From Rhodobacteraceae bacterium bin131 (GTDB lineage Bacteria; Pseudomonadota; Alphaproteobacteria; Rhodobacterales; Rhodobacteraceae), in contig MPNP01000004.1 of assembly GCA_002239085.1 (NCBI GenBank), positions 31,428-95,427 on the forward strand: a DNA stretch of 64,000 bases, given 5' to 3'. This document shows, in pieces, positions 46,978-56,644 of the stretch (within the stretch, counting starts at the first letter, position 1; the number at the start of each line of letters is the position of its first letter). Position numbers and translations under genes: made by a program. The notes under the pieces are model-generated. The model did not search any database, was not told the origin of the DNA, and saw only the letters and a list, made by a program, of their open reading frames with translations.

Positions 46978-48103
46978 TCCAGACATCAATCGCCTTTTTG
47001 AGCTCTTTACGGCGCATAGATTCCAATTATTTATTGTTGGGGGTTGGATCCGTGATTGTGTCCTCAACATCCCAGCCCACGATTTGGATCTGGCGACTGA
47101 TGCGACACCAAATCAAATCTTAAAAATGATTACTCCCTACGGTCTCAAGCATAATTCTAATTTTAGTCAGTATGGAACGGTCTTATTGGGAGCCGATAAC
47201 ATAAGCGTTACAACCTTTCGTGAAGACATTAATCCCCAAGGACGACAAACTGATGTTAAATTTTCTAAAAATCTTGAAACTGATGCCAATCGAAGAGACT
47301 TTACTATCAATGCCTTATATGCGACTTATGAAGGCCGAATCATTGACCCTCTTAATGGATTAGACGATCTTATTAATGGTCGGGTTAAATTTATTGGTCA
47401 TCCGTATGACCGCATTAGTGAAGATTATCTCCGTGTACTACGCTTTTTTCGATTCACTGCTGCTTATGGCAATGCCAATAATGGCTTTGATCCCGATGGT
47501 TTAAGTGCAGTTAAACGGACCGATATACAAAAGCTCAGAACCTTATCACCAGAAAGAGTACGTCATGAGGTGCTCCGCCTTGTGACAGTGAGACCTCTTT
47601 ATTGGTGCCTTAAATCAATCGAAAAAACGCCAATTTGGAGTTGGCTATTTCCTCAAGGGAATAGCCAGAACATCAATCGCCTTGAGAAGATTGAAAAAGA
47701 ATATGGCTTAAACTCTCCAACCATCCTGAATTTGGCAATTCTAGGCGTTCAACCCTATAACCCTATCTATGCTTTGACGCGGAGTGAATCACAATATCTT
47801 GAAATAATGAGAAACCTTCTAAATAGCCGGCAAAAAATAGACGAAATTGCTTATCGACATGGAGTTGATTTAGCTAAGGATTTCCATTTGGTTCAAGCAG
47901 TTCTCAGCAATAAAGCGATTGCAACTGATTTTATTGCACGCATCACATTGGCAGCAAAACAAACCTTCCCGATTACTTCTTCCGACTTATCTAGACAATA
48001 TAAGGGTGAGAAATTAGGGCAGACACTCAAAGAAATTGAACAAACTTGGATTGATTCACAATTCACCTTGAAAAAAGAAGAACTCTTGGACAAGTATTTA
48101 TGA
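46949..48103 (+). CDS. CCA tRNA nucleotidyltransferase / poly(A) polymerase family
   Basis: About 385 aa from the GTG at 46949, which places IVGGWIRD about 29 residues in, as in relatives. An ATG at 46868 would also work but overlaps the Nudix gene more. The catalytic motif is VGGWIRDCVLNIPAHDLDLATDATP with the DLD aspartates; RRDFTINALYA and DYLRVLRFFRFTAAYG follow. Adds or repairs the 3' CCA of tRNAs. The Nudix neighbour upstream is a common alphaproteobacterial arrangement. Confidence 0.85.
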   Translation: MIIQPTWKNNPDINRLFELFTAHRFQLFIVGGWIRDCVLNIPAHDLDLATDATPNQILKMITPYGLKHNSNFSQYGTVLLGADNISVTTFREDINPQGRQTDVKFSKNLETDANRRDFTINALYATYEGRIIDPLNGLDDLINGRVKFIGHPYDRISEDYLRVLRFFRFTAAYGNANNGFDPDGLSAVKRTDIQKLRTLSPERVRHEVLRLVTVRPLYWCLKSIEKTPIWSWLFPQGNSQNINRLEKIEKEYGLNSPTILNLAILGVQPYNPIYALTRSESQYLEIMRNLLNSRQKIDEIAYRHGVDLAKDFHLVQAVLSNKAIATDFIARITLAAKQTFPITSSDLSRQYKGEKLGQTLKEIEQTWIDSQFTLKKEELLDKYL

Positions 48104-48205
48104 ATCCCTATCATTCAATACGATTTTATCATCGCTTTTTTGCAGGCTAATTGAGGCAATTAAAATTGGGGTATATTTTGATATCAAAAAGTACAAGGAA
48201 AGAAA

Positions 48206-50056
48206 CTGAAAACCATCATTGACCCTTATCAACGCTCAGAAGGAGCGCCACCTCAGACTTTAAGTCGTTTTTATTTGTGGTGTCTAAAAGGGTCATTCCC
48301 TTTGATTATTGTCGGCTGTGCAGTGTCAATGCTCGCTGGCTCTATGGAGGTGTTTTTTTCTCTCCTTCTTGGTTTAGTGATTGACAGTGCACTTGCGAGT
48401 CAACCTGAAAGGGTCTTTAGTAATAATTTCTTGTTACTTGCCGGGGCGGTGATATTCTTTATTGTAATTCGACCTCTCTCATTTTGGGCCAGCTCGTTTA
48501 TCAATTCGGTCTGGATCAATCCGAATATTAACGCACTCGTACTTTCCCGTCTGCACCGCCATACAATGGAGCAGGCGATTTCATTTTTTGATGATGATTT
48601 CGCCGGGCGCATATCCCAAAAGCAGCTCCAAGCGTCACGAGCTATTTCAGATACTGTTAACGAGTTTGTCAATGTGATCTCCTTTGCCGCGGCATCACTC
48701 ATCGGCTCCTTTTTACTGCTTATATCAATTGACTACCGCATTGCTTTTTCCCTGACTTTATGGTTGGTGCTGTATTGTTATCTGATCAGGTGGTTTTTGC
48801 CGAAAATCAGAGAACGGGCGGCAAGTCGAGCGGGAGCCCGCTCGCATCTCTCGGGGCAAATTGTTGATACGATTACCAATATGCGAACGGTTAAGCTATT
48901 TGCCCACCAGCAGCATGAAGATAGAGCAGCTCTTGAAGCACTTGAAAATTTTCGTGATAAAGCAAAAGGATTCGGTGTTGTGGCATCATCCTTCCGTTAC
49001 TTTCTGATGTTAATATCGGGCATATTACCCGTTGTATTAGTCGGGGGTGCTCTGCTTCTTTGGGTGCAGGGATTAGCCACAGCCGGTGATATTGTTGCAA
49101 CGGGTACCGTGGCCATTCGGATTGCCCAGATGTCGGGTTGGGTAAGTTTTGTTCTCATGGCGATTTATTCCAATGTGGGCGAAGCCGAAGATGGAATGCG
49201 AACGCTTGCTCATCCCCATGCCCTGACCGATGTACCCAATGCGAATTCTTTACCGCCATTAAAAGGACACATAAAATTTACGAATGTTTCGTTTCAGTAT
49301 GGTCGAAAAGTCGGAGGAATATCCGACATTAACTTGGTGGTTGAACCCGGAGAACATGTTGGTTTAGTTGGCGAATCAGGTGCTGGCAAATCAACTATGG
49401 TTGCTTTACTGATGCGCTTATATGATCCAGAAACAGGTTGTATTTTTGTCGACAACCACGACATCGCTATGGTAACGCAGGACAGCTTACGCGGGCAAAT
49501 CAGTATGGTGACGCAAGAAACGGCAATGTTTAACCGTTCGGCCATGGAAAACATATCTTATGGTAAACCCGATGCAACCCCAAAAGAAATCATTCATGCC
49601 GCTAAACAAGCCCAAGCCCACAAGTTTATCTTGACTATGGAAGATCGATTTGGACGTACAGGCTACGATGCCTATCTTGGCGAGCGCGGGATTAAATTAT
49701 CAGGTGGTCAGCGGCAGAGAATAGCACTCGCTAGAGCTGTCCTCAAAAACTCTCCGATTCTTGTCTTGGATGAAGCTACATCGGCCTTGGATTCGACCGT
49801 GGAAAGCTCCATTCAGGAGGCTTTGAAAGAGATTGTTGTCGGGAAAACGGTCATCGCTATTGCGCACCGTCTTTCGACGATTTTACGTATGGACCGCATA
49901 ATAGTGATGCAGCAAGGTCGCATTGTTGAGGTTGGTACAGTGAATGAACTCCTCAGTATGGGAGGAGTATTTTGCCAGCATTGGGATAAACAACTTGATG
50001 GCTTCATTGGCTTTGATCAAAACGCCGATGAGAAACTTTCGTCAACCATGAGTTAG
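48206..50056 (+). CDS. ABC exporter, fused membrane and ATPase domains
   Basis: Half-transporter of the MsbA/multidrug type: six-helix membrane domain (about 30-330) and ATPase with GESGAGKST, LSGGQRQR, VLDEATSALD and AHRLSTI. A frame from TTG at 48275 would begin inside helix 1 (LWCLKGSF). The open frame extends upstream with exporter-like sequence (IIDPYQRSEGAPPQTLSRFY), so I place the start at CTG 48206, preceded by AAGGAA; no ATG, GTG or TTG is available there. The start codon is uncertain. Substrate unknown. Confidence 0.85.
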   Translation: MKTIIDPYQRSEGAPPQTLSRFYLWCLKGSFPLIIVGCAVSMLAGSMEVFFSLLLGLVIDSALASQPERVFSNNFLLLAGAVIFFIVIRPLSFWASSFINSVWINPNINALVLSRLHRHTMEQAISFFDDDFAGRISQKQLQASRAISDTVNEFVNVISFAAASLIGSFLLLISIDYRIAFSLTLWLVLYCYLIRWFLPKIRERAASRAGARSHLSGQIVDTITNMRTVKLFAHQQHEDRAALEALENFRDKAKGFGVVASSFRYFLMLISGILPVVLVGGALLLWVQGLATAGDIVATGTVAIRIAQMSGWVSFVLMAIYSNVGEAEDGMRTLAHPHALTDVPNANSLPPLKGHIKFTNVSFQYGRKVGGISDINLVVEPGEHVGLVGESGAGKSTMVALLMRLYDPETGCIFVDNHDIAMVTQDSLRGQISMVTQETAMFNRSAMENISYGKPDATPKEIIHAAKQAQAHKFILTMEDRFGRTGYDAYLGERGIKLSGGQRQRIALARAVLKNSPILVLDEATSALDSTVESSIQEALKEIVVGKTVIAIAHRLSTILRMDRIIVMQQGRIVEVGTVNELLSMGGVFCQHWDKQLDGFIGFDQNADEKLSSTMS

Positions 50057-50064
50057 TCAGTCGT

Positions 50065-50940
50065 TTACTTATTTCGATTGATCGAATAACGAGCAAGTTC
50101 ACGTAAATATTCAGCTTTTTGACCATAAGAATCAAGACTGGAAATAGCATTGGCAACATACTGTTCAGCCTGTCTTTGTGCTTCGATTTCACCTAACTTA
50201 GACACGTAAGTCGGCTTGCCTAGTCCGGCGTCCTTACCCACATTTTTCCCTGTAACATCGGTTTCACCCCGAACATCCAGCAGGTCGTCAGAAATTTGAT
50301 AAGCGATTCCTAAATTTTCGGCATAGCGTTCTAAAGGCTGCGGGTCGGCACCAGCTAAAATTGCTCCTGCTTTGCATGACCAACCAATGATAGCCCCGGT
50401 TTTTAGACTTTGAATTGTAGCAACATCATCAGTATTTGCCGAGGTTTTGGAATTATCCCACACCATATCAAGAAATTGACCGTGGACCATTCCTTGGAGG
50501 CCAGAACAAACAGTAAGATCATAGATCAGCTGTGACTTGATACTCGGATCCAAAATATAATTCTGATTGGCTAATACTTGAAAAGCAAGAGTCAACAAGG
50601 CATCACCAGTCAAAACAGCAGTCATTTCGTCCCACTTTACATGAATCGTCGGCTTGCCACGTCTGAGGGGGTCATTATCCATACAAGGAAGATCATCATG
50701 CACCAACGAATAGGCATGGAGTAATTCAATTGCCACAGCAGCATAGTGAGGAGATTTGTCTTCAAGGCCGTGAATCTTGGCCCCTTCAAGAACCATGAAC
50801 CCCCGAACTCTTTTACCACCCTCTACGGCATGCAGTATTGGCGGGAGGAGTTCGTTCTTTGGAATGGCTGAAAGCACTTCTTCAAGACAGTTGTTAATCT
50901 TAAGGCGAGCATCGTTTAAATAATCTTTAAATTCCTTCAT
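50065..50940 (-). CDS. ispA: Farnesyl/geranyl diphosphate synthase
   Basis: A 291-aa short-chain isoprenyl diphosphate synthase. The first aspartate-rich motif HDDLPCMDND (81-90) has the four-residue insertion typical of bacterial FPP synthases; the second is YQISDDLLDVRG. Provides C15 for ubiquinone and undecaprenyl pathways. It follows two xseB-like genes and a histone-deacetylase gene, a layout known in alphaproteobacteria, but dxs, often next, is missing; the convergent ABC exporter follows. Confidence 0.95.
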   Translation of the reverse strand: MKEFKDYLNDARLKINNCLEEVLSAIPKNELLPPILHAVEGGKRVRGFMVLEGAKIHGLEDKSPHYAAVAIELLHAYSLVHDDLPCMDNDPLRRGKPTIHVKWDEMTAVLTGDALLTLAFQVLANQNYILDPSIKSQLIYDLTVCSGLQGMVHGQFLDMVWDNSKTSANTDDVATIQSLKTGAIIGWSCKAGAILAGADPQPLERYAENLGIAYQISDDLLDVRGETDVTGKNVGKDAGLGKPTYVSKLGEIEAQRQAEQYVANAISSLDSYGQKAEYLRELARYSINRNK

Positions 50941-50966
50941 TATGATTTACTCATAACTTGATAGAA

Positions 50967-51257
50967 CTAAACCATTCCACCAAGATCCCTGAGTCCTTTC
51001 GGAATACGGTTTTGATCAAGAACTATAACCTTGGGTGGCGTGTTATCGGCGATAAGATAAGTATGACAATTTTCGGCTAAATTGTTTGCGTATTGATACA
51101 TCAAGGTCACCTCATCAAGTGAACGACTAGGAGAACCAATCACTTGTGAAACCTGCTGCAATCGTTTCAATGCGTGCGAAAAGCTTAACTCAACTACCTC
51201 TTTAGTAAGAGATTCGTATTTTTGTTTGAGCGCAACTTCTCCGGTTTGGTCTACCAC
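50967..51257 (-). CDS. XseB-like small protein (diverged paralogue)
   Basis: A 96-aa protein starting with GTG at 51257, 12 bp after xseB. It has the same pattern as exonuclease VII small subunits: LSFSHALKRLQQVSQVIGSPSRSLDEVTLMYQYANNLAENCHTYLIADN aligns with FEEALNSLEKVVENLDRGNTTLDEAIELYVYGTQLRKHCSAKLDSAQ. A tail of about 30 residues (PPKVIVLDQNRIPKGLRDLG) has no XseB counterpart. Probably a duplicate of xseB with a changed role. Confidence 0.65.
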   Translation of the reverse strand: MVDQTGEVALKQKYESLTKEVVELSFSHALKRLQQVSQVIGSPSRSLDEVTLMYQYANNLAENCHTYLIADNTPPKVIVLDQNRIPKGLRDLGGMV

Positions 51258-51269
51258 GGTATTATCCTT

Positions 51270-51518
51270 CTATGATTGCAGAATTTCAGGTTCTTGTTTC
51301 TGGATTTCAGCAACGCGTTTTTGAGCTGAATCAAGTTTGGCCGAACAGTGCTTGCGAAGTTGGGTCCCATACACATATAATTCGATTGCTTCGTCAAGTG
51401 TTGTGTTACCACGGTCTAGATTTTCAACGACTTTCTCTAGGGAGTTCAAAGCCTCTTCAAATGACATTTCAGCAATTGTGTTGGACTTTTCAATTCCTAC
51501 TTGATCAATACTATCCAT
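51270..51518 (-). CDS. xseB: Exodeoxyribonuclease VII small subunit
   Basis: An 82-aa helical protein with the XseB core SFEEALNSLEKVVENLDRGN, then TTLDEAIELYVYGTQLRKHC. Partner of XseA in single-strand DNA degradation; xseA is not in the window. The start overlaps the histone-deacetylase stop by 1 bp (TAATG). Confidence 0.92.
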   Translation of the reverse strand: MDSIDQVGIEKSNTIAEMSFEEALNSLEKVVENLDRGNTTLDEAIELYVYGTQLRKHCSAKLDSAQKRVAEIQKQEPEILQS

Positions 51519-52450
51519 TAAGTCACTCCTCTCAATACGTTCAAATGTTCAATAAGTGAAGACGTAAGGCCGGCTAAATTATAACCACCTTCCAGCGACG
51601 ACACAATTTTACCATGGCAATGCGTTTCGGCCAAATTCACTATCGCTTCGGTAACCCACTTAAAATCTTCTGGCGTCAGTTGCAGGGTGCTTAAGGGGTC
51701 ATCATAGTGGGCATCAAAGCCAGCTGAAATCAATACGAGTTCTGGTGCAAACTGATCCATTCGTTCTAAAATTTGGTTAATGGCATCTTTAAATTCGTTG
51801 CTCCCCGAACCACTCTTTAGCGGCTTATTGACTATTTGATTATGGTGACCAGTTTCAGACACATGCCCTGTTCCTGGAAATAGTGGCATCTCATGAGTTG
51901 AGGCAAAGAAGATTCGACGTTCATCCCATAGGAGATTACTTGTTCCATTGCCATGGTGAACGTCAAAATCAATAATCGCTACGCGCGCAAGTCCATGATG
52001 ATTAAGTGCGTGGAGGGCCGCAATAGCCACTGACCCATAGAGACAAAAACCCATTGCTCTATTTTTTTCAGCATGATGTCCAGGCGGTCTAACAGCGCAA
52101 AAAGCATTATTTGATTGGTCATTGAGAACCATATCGACGGCCTGAATATTTGCCCCCACTGCTCGACATGCGGCATCCCAGGATTTGGGGGACATATGTG
52201 TGTCGCCATCAATTGATACAAATCCTGTAGTGGGAACACGGCTTTCAATGTTCTTGATATAGTCTAATGGGTGAGCAAGCATTAATTGTTCTAACGTACA
52301 CAACTCTGCTTCTTGCCTGTTTAGGTCCGTAAATTCCTTTTGATTCAAAACCGAGTTAATCGCTTCTAATCGTTCAACTCGTTCTGGATGCCCCGTTGGT
52401 GTAATATGCTTGAGGCAGTCAGGATGGGTTAAAATTGTCGTTTTGGTCAT
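51518..52450 (-). CDS. Histone-deacetylase-family amidohydrolase
   Basis: A 310-aa zinc hydrolase of the HDAC/acetoin utilisation/acetylpolyamine group. The His pair is in RPPGHHAEKN (His125, His126), metal ligands are in DFDVHHGNG (Asp161, Asp163, His165 region) and ISAGFDAHYDDPL. In bacteria it may deacetylate polyamines or small amides. First gene of the HDAC-xseB-xseB-like-ispA run. Confidence 0.9.
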   Translation of the reverse strand: MTKTTILTHPDCLKHITPTGHPERVERLEAINSVLNQKEFTDLNRQEAELCTLEQLMLAHPLDYIKNIESRVPTTGFVSIDGDTHMSPKSWDAACRAVGANIQAVDMVLNDQSNNAFCAVRPPGHHAEKNRAMGFCLYGSVAIAALHALNHHGLARVAIIDFDVHHGNGTSNLLWDERRIFFASTHEMPLFPGTGHVSETGHHNQIVNKPLKSGSGSNEFKDAINQILERMDQFAPELVLISAGFDAHYDDPLSTLQLTPEDFKWVTEAIVNLAETHCHGKIVSSLEGGYNLAGLTSSLIEHLNVLRGVT

Positions 52451-52616
52451 AGTTTAGTTATAGTCAAAGGGAGATTTTATCTAATTTCTATAGTCTAAAC
52501 CAATGAAATAGATAGGAGTGTGTACCTGATACCAGCATTGGTCAATTTACAACACTAGAGAGTCAAATTGTTGCAAGTGACTTTTAAAATTATCCAAAAA
52601 AAAACAAAATTCGCCA

Positions 52617-52635
52617 TGCAATTAAATTAATTGCA
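52617..52635. repeat. 19-bp palindrome upstream of HDAC gene
   Basis: TGCAATTAA and TTAATTGCA flank a single A. It sits in the 286-bp gap (52451-52736) between coxM and the HDAC gene, 170 bp before the HDAC start. It may bind a dimeric regulator. The rest of the gap shows no gene. Confidence 0.45.
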
Positions 52636-52736
52636 GTCGGTCATTATGAAGGTAATCTTCTAATTTCAATTCATCTGGTTTGGTTATATCCACGCACGGA
52701 TTAAATTGGTCATTAGCTGATGGCATAATAAATTGT

Positions 52737-53522
52737 TTACTTGCAGGCTGCGACCGCTCGCTTAGTCATGACCTTAATGAGATTTGCTCGGTATCTAGGA
52801 GTCCCATGAATATCTTCAATTAAACCATCAGGTGAAACTTCTAAACTCTCAACAGCAGAAGGGTCAAAGTGACTATTCAGAGCTGCTTCGGCATCGGTCC
52901 AGCGAAACACACCTTCCTCTGAAGCACCTGTTACTGCGACCCGAGTGTCATTACCATATTTGGCCACAAATACGCCAACTAAAGCAAACCGTGATGCGGG
53001 TTGATCAAATTTTTGGTAATCAGCACAGTCAGGGACAGGAAAACTCACTTCAACAAGCAACTCGTCCTCATCTAGGCAAGTTTCAAACATTCCTAAAAAG
53101 TAATCTGAAGCCAAAACAGACTGCTTATTTGTCTGAATAGTGGCATTGGAAGCGAGAGCTGCTGCCGGATAACAAGCCGACGGGTCATTATTGGCAAGGC
53201 TTCCTCCGATTGTGCCGCGATTACGAACAGCGGGGTCACCGATGTTCCCAGCCATACAGGCTAAAGCGGGATATGTTTTAACAGATTTGGCAACGTCCGC
53301 ATGGGTTGTTCCAGCTTTAATTGAAACCACACCGTTGCTTTCGCTGACTCCTTTTAAATCTCCAATTCTTCCAATTGAAACCAAAGCAGAAGGGCTTGCC
53401 AAGCGATTTTTAAGCGTTGGAATTAAGGTTTGTCCGCCAGCTAAAATTAGAGCGTCTTCATCAGCTAGAGCTTGGATAGCTTCGTCCAGACTTGCTGGTC
53501 TTTGTAAATCAAAACTATACAT
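52737..53522 (-). CDS. coxM: Molybdenum hydroxylase FAD subunit (CoxM)
   Basis: A 261-aa medium subunit. FAD-binding motifs are AGGQTLIPTLKNRLASP (about 28-44) and the NRGTIGGSLANNDPSACYPA stretch; the CO dehydrogenase flavoprotein C-terminal domain follows. Third gene of coxS-coxL-coxM, the order typical of form II clusters; it passes electrons from the 2Fe-2S subunit to the acceptor. Separated from coxL by 46 bp. Confidence 0.92.
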   Translation of the reverse strand: MYSFDLQRPASLDEAIQALADEDALILAGGQTLIPTLKNRLASPSALVSIGRIGDLKGVSESNGVVSIKAGTTHADVAKSVKTYPALACMAGNIGDPAVRNRGTIGGSLANNDPSACYPAAALASNATIQTNKQSVLASDYFLGMFETCLDEDELLVEVSFPVPDCADYQKFDQPASRFALVGVFVAKYGNDTRVAVTGASEEGVFRWTDAEAALNSHFDPSAVESLEVSPDGLIEDIHGTPRYRANLIKVMTKRAVAACK

Positions 53523-53568
53523 AACGTGATCTCCTAAATTGCATCAATAAGCTAAATTTTATTTTCAA

Positions 53569-55944
53569 TTAATGTGGGTTAATTGCTTCCCAAACACGAC
53601 TAGGAGTGAGTGGCATATCAATATGATTGACATCATAACCCCCTCTGTTCAAAGCATCAACAACGGCATTGACTATCGTTGGGCAAGAGCCGATTGTACC
53701 AGCCTCACCACACCCTTTTACTCCGAGTGGATTGTGAGTACAAGGAGTTTGGTTGGAATGGTCAACAACAAAACTCGGCAAATCATCTGCACGAGGCATA
53801 GTGTAGTCCATGTAAGAACCTGACAAGAGTTGACCATTGCTATCGTAAAAAGCATTTTCATACAATGCTTGACCAATCCCTTGAGCCAAACCACCATGAA
53901 CCTGACCTTCAACAATCATTGGGTTAATCACTGTCCCAAAATCATCCACCGCAATAAAGGAACACAGTTCAACTTTTCCTGTCTCGGGGTCAACTTCAAC
54001 TTCACAACCATAAGCTCCGGCCGGAAAGGTGAAGTTGGCAGGGTCATAAAAAGCTGTTTCCTCAAGACCCGGCTCAATATCCTCTAACGGATAATTATGT
54101 GGCACATAGGCTGATAGACAAACATCGCCCCAAGAAACCTCTTTATCAGTTCCTACAACCGAAAATGTACCATTTTTCAAGTCAATGTCTTCAGCTGATG
54201 CTTCCATGAGGTGGGCAGCAATCTTTTTTGCCTTGGCAATGATTTTTTCAGTTGCTCTGACCATTGCTGGCCCTCCTACCGCAATTGACCTCGAGCCATA
54301 AGTACCCATTCCCATAGGTGAACTTGCTGTATCACCATGTTGGATATGGACTTGATCCTCATCAATCCCAATCATATCGGCTAGTACTTGTGGAAAGGCT
54401 GTTTCATGGCCTTGACCGTGGGAATGGCTGCCAGTCATAACCGTTATTGAACCTGTGGCATTAACACGAACGGTGGCACTTTCGTAAAGGCCGGCTCGAG
54501 CACCTAGCATTCCAACCAAATTGGAGGGGGCAATTCCGCATGCTTCTACGTAAGTATTGACTCCCATTCCGCGCAGTTTTCCTTTAGCTTTTGAGGCAGC
54601 AACGCGGTCAGCGAATCCATTCATATCTGAACGTTCAACGAGTTCATCCATCAAAACACCATAGTTCCCCGTGTCATATTCTAAAGCAACAGGGGTGGCA
54701 TAGGGATAATCTTCTGGCTGAATAAAGTTCCTTCGTCTCAGTTCAATTGGGTTAATACCCATTTCGCGGGCAGCGAGATCAATGACACGTTCAAGTTGGA
54801 AAGTAGCTTCGGGACGTCCTGCTCCACGGTAAGCATCAACGGCAACTGTATTAGTAAAGACAGCTTTGACATTGACATAAATCAGCGGGGTCTTATAGTT
54901 CCCCGCCATCAAAGTACCGTGTAGCCATGTTGGTACACTGGGGGCAAAAGTAGATAAATAGGCTCCCATATTGGCGAGAGTATTTGTTCTAATCGCCAAA
55001 AACTGTCCGTTTTCATCTAGGGCAAGCTCAATTTTGGTCACATGATCACGACCATGAGCATCCGTGATAAAGGCCTCTGACCTGCTGGCAGTCCATTTAA
55101 CAGGGAGTCTTAATTTACGTGCCGCAAAAGTACAAAAGGCTTCTTCAGCATAATGGAATATTTTTGAGCCAAAGCCACCACCAACATCGGGCGAAATAAT
55201 CCGTAATTTATGTTCAGGTATCTGAAGCACAAACGCACCCATAAGTAAGCGAATTACATGTGGGTTTTGGGAAGTCGTGTAAAGTGTTGACTCATCCGTT
55301 GAAATATTATAGTCCCCAATGGCAACTCTTGGTTCCATGGCATTCGGGATTAAACGGTTATTCGTTAATTCCAAAGTCGTTACATGGTGGGCTGTGGCTA
55401 TGGCCTTGTCAACAGCGTCTTTATTTTCTTCAACGAAACCCCAATCGTAACATAGGTTTGTTTCAATTTCGTCATGGACAAGCGGCCCTCCCTCAAGTGC
55501 TTTGCTCATGTCAACTACGGCAGGGAGTTCTTCAATTTCCAGTTCAATTTTTTCTGCGGCATCCCGAGCTTGTTCAAGGGTGTCCGCGACCACCCCCGCA
55601 ATAGGGTCACCAACGTGGCGGACTTTACCCTGCACCAACACAGGATGAGCTGGTTCGCGCATCGGTTCGTTAAACCGGTCGGTTACCTGCCAGCCACATG
55701 GTAAGCCACCAACACCTTCAAAATCATCGCCCGTTAGAATACTGACTACACCGGGCATATTTGCGGCTTGGCTAGTATCAATGGCTTTTATTGTACCGTG
55801 AGCAACTTCAGAACGAAGAAAATAGACATGTTTTTGCCCGAAAATGTTGATATCATCCGTATACCGTCCATTACCACTTAAGAACCTGACATCCTCACGT
55901 CGGAGCGTACTGGCTCCCACTCTTTTTCCTACATTTTCTAACAC
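53569..55944 (-). CDS. coxL: Molybdenum hydroxylase large subunit, form II CoxL
   Basis: A 791-aa catalytic subunit binding molybdopterin cytosine dinucleotide. The active-site loop at 371-377 reads AYRGAGR, the form II signature; true form I CO dehydrogenase has AYRCSFR with the copper-binding cysteine. VGGGFGSK near 254-261, [11 protein letters not shown] and GVKGCGEAG near the C-terminus (with the catalytic Glu) are present. Form II members are often annotated as CO dehydrogenase, but many oxidise other compounds; CO oxidation should not be assumed. Confidence 0.93.
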   Translation of the reverse strand: MLENVGKRVGASTLRREDVRFLSGNGRYTDDINIFGQKHVYFLRSEVAHGTIKAIDTSQAANMPGVVSILTGDDFEGVGGLPCGWQVTDRFNEPMREPAHPVLVQGKVRHVGDPIAGVVADTLEQARDAAEKIELEIEELPAVVDMSKALEGGPLVHDEIETNLCYDWGFVEENKDAVDKAIATAHHVTTLELTNNRLIPNAMEPRVAIGDYNISTDESTLYTTSQNPHVIRLLMGAFVLQIPEHKLRIISPDVGGGFGSKIFHYAEEAFCTFAARKLRLPVKWTASRSEAFITDAHGRDHVTKIELALDENGQFLAIRTNTLANMGAYLSTFAPSVPTWLHGTLMAGNYKTPLIYVNVKAVFTNTVAVDAYRGAGRPEATFQLERVIDLAAREMGINPIELRRRNFIQPEDYPYATPVALEYDTGNYGVLMDELVERSDMNGFADRVAASKAKGKLRGMGVNTYVEACGIAPSNLVGMLGARAGLYESATVRVNATGSITVMTGSHSHGQGHETAFPQVLADMIGIDEDQVHIQHGDTASSPMGMGTYGSRSIAVGGPAMVRATEKIIAKAKKIAAHLMEASAEDIDLKNGTFSVVGTDKEVSWGDVCLSAYVPHNYPLEDIEPGLEETAFYDPANFTFPAGAYGCEVEVDPETGKVELCSFIAVDDFGTVINPMIVEGQVHGGLAQGIGQALYENAFYDSNGQLLSGSYMDYTMPRADDLPSFVVDHSNQTPCTHNPLGVKGCGEAGTIGSCPTIVNAVVDALNRGGYDVNHIDMPLTPSRVWEAINPH

Positions 55945-55995
55945 AGATTCCTCCTAAATTAGTATTAATTTTATTATCAAGGACCTTACAACCCA

Positions 55996-56460
55996 TTACA
56001 TTGATGCCGCAGCAGATTGGATTGATTTAACGATATTGTGATAACCTGTACACCGACAGATATTACCCTCAAGGTATTTTCTGATCTCGGCTTCAGATGG
56101 GCTTGAGTTTTCTTTAAGGAGTGCAGCCGCTGACATAACCATGCCAGGAGTGCAAAACCCACATTGTAATCCGTGGTTATCCTGAAAAGCCTGTTGGATT
56201 ATTCCCAAAGTACCATCTTCATTAGCCATACCTTCAATGGTTAAAATTTCTGATCCTTCGGATTCAAGTGCAAACATAGTACACGCTTTGACTGCTTCGC
56301 CGTCTACATGAACTACACAAGCACCGCATTGGCTAGTATCACAACCAATATGAGTACCGGTTAAGCGCAAATCATTTCGAATAAAGTCAGACAGTAAAGT
56401 ACGTCCCTCAACTTCGCCTGTGACTGATTTGCCGTTAACTTTCATTGACACAGATGGCAT
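55996..56460 (-). CDS. coxS: Molybdenum hydroxylase 2Fe-2S subunit (CoxS)
   Basis: A 154-aa subunit with two [2Fe-2S] sites: the N-terminal plant-ferredoxin-type site in [16 protein letters not shown] plus a later Cys, and the C-terminal helical site in [10 protein letters not shown] and [12 protein letters not shown]. The ATG has AGGAGG 7 bases upstream. First of coxSLM; a promoter at 56490-56517 lies directly upstream. Confidence 0.94.
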   Translation of the reverse strand: MPSVSMKVNGKSVTGEVEGRTLLSDFIRNDLRLTGTHIGCDTSQCGACVVHVDGEAVKACTMFALESEGSEILTIEGMANEDGTLGIIQQAFQDNHGLQCGFCTPGMVMSAAALLKENSSPSEAEIRKYLEGNICRCTGYHNIVKSIQSAAASM

Positions 56461-56489
56461 AAACTTCCTCCTATTCTTGTTAAGATCTA

Positions 56490-56517
56490 TTTATAACTAT
56501 TCGTACGAAACTTTCAA
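56490..56517 (-). promoter_or_regulatory. Promoter of coxSLM with palindrome in spacer
   Basis: On the minus strand TTGAAA (56517-56512), a 16-bp spacer and TATAAA (56495-56490), about 30 bp upstream of the coxS start. The spacer contains a 10-bp perfect palindrome TTCGTACGAA (56500-56509), positioned where a regulator could block or help RNA polymerase. Confidence 0.65.
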
Positions 56518-56644
56518 CAAAAATATTAATTTAATGTTTTTTACTAGAAATATTTTACGAGTTACACTTTTTGATCATGTTTTTCAAATTTGAATGTATA
56601 CCATAAAAATTTAGCAATCGCAACTTGCCGGCTGATTCTCCAAT

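Noticed and set aside
53569..55944. True (form I) aerobic CO dehydrogenase
   Set aside because: The active-site loop is AYRGAGR, not AYRCSFR.
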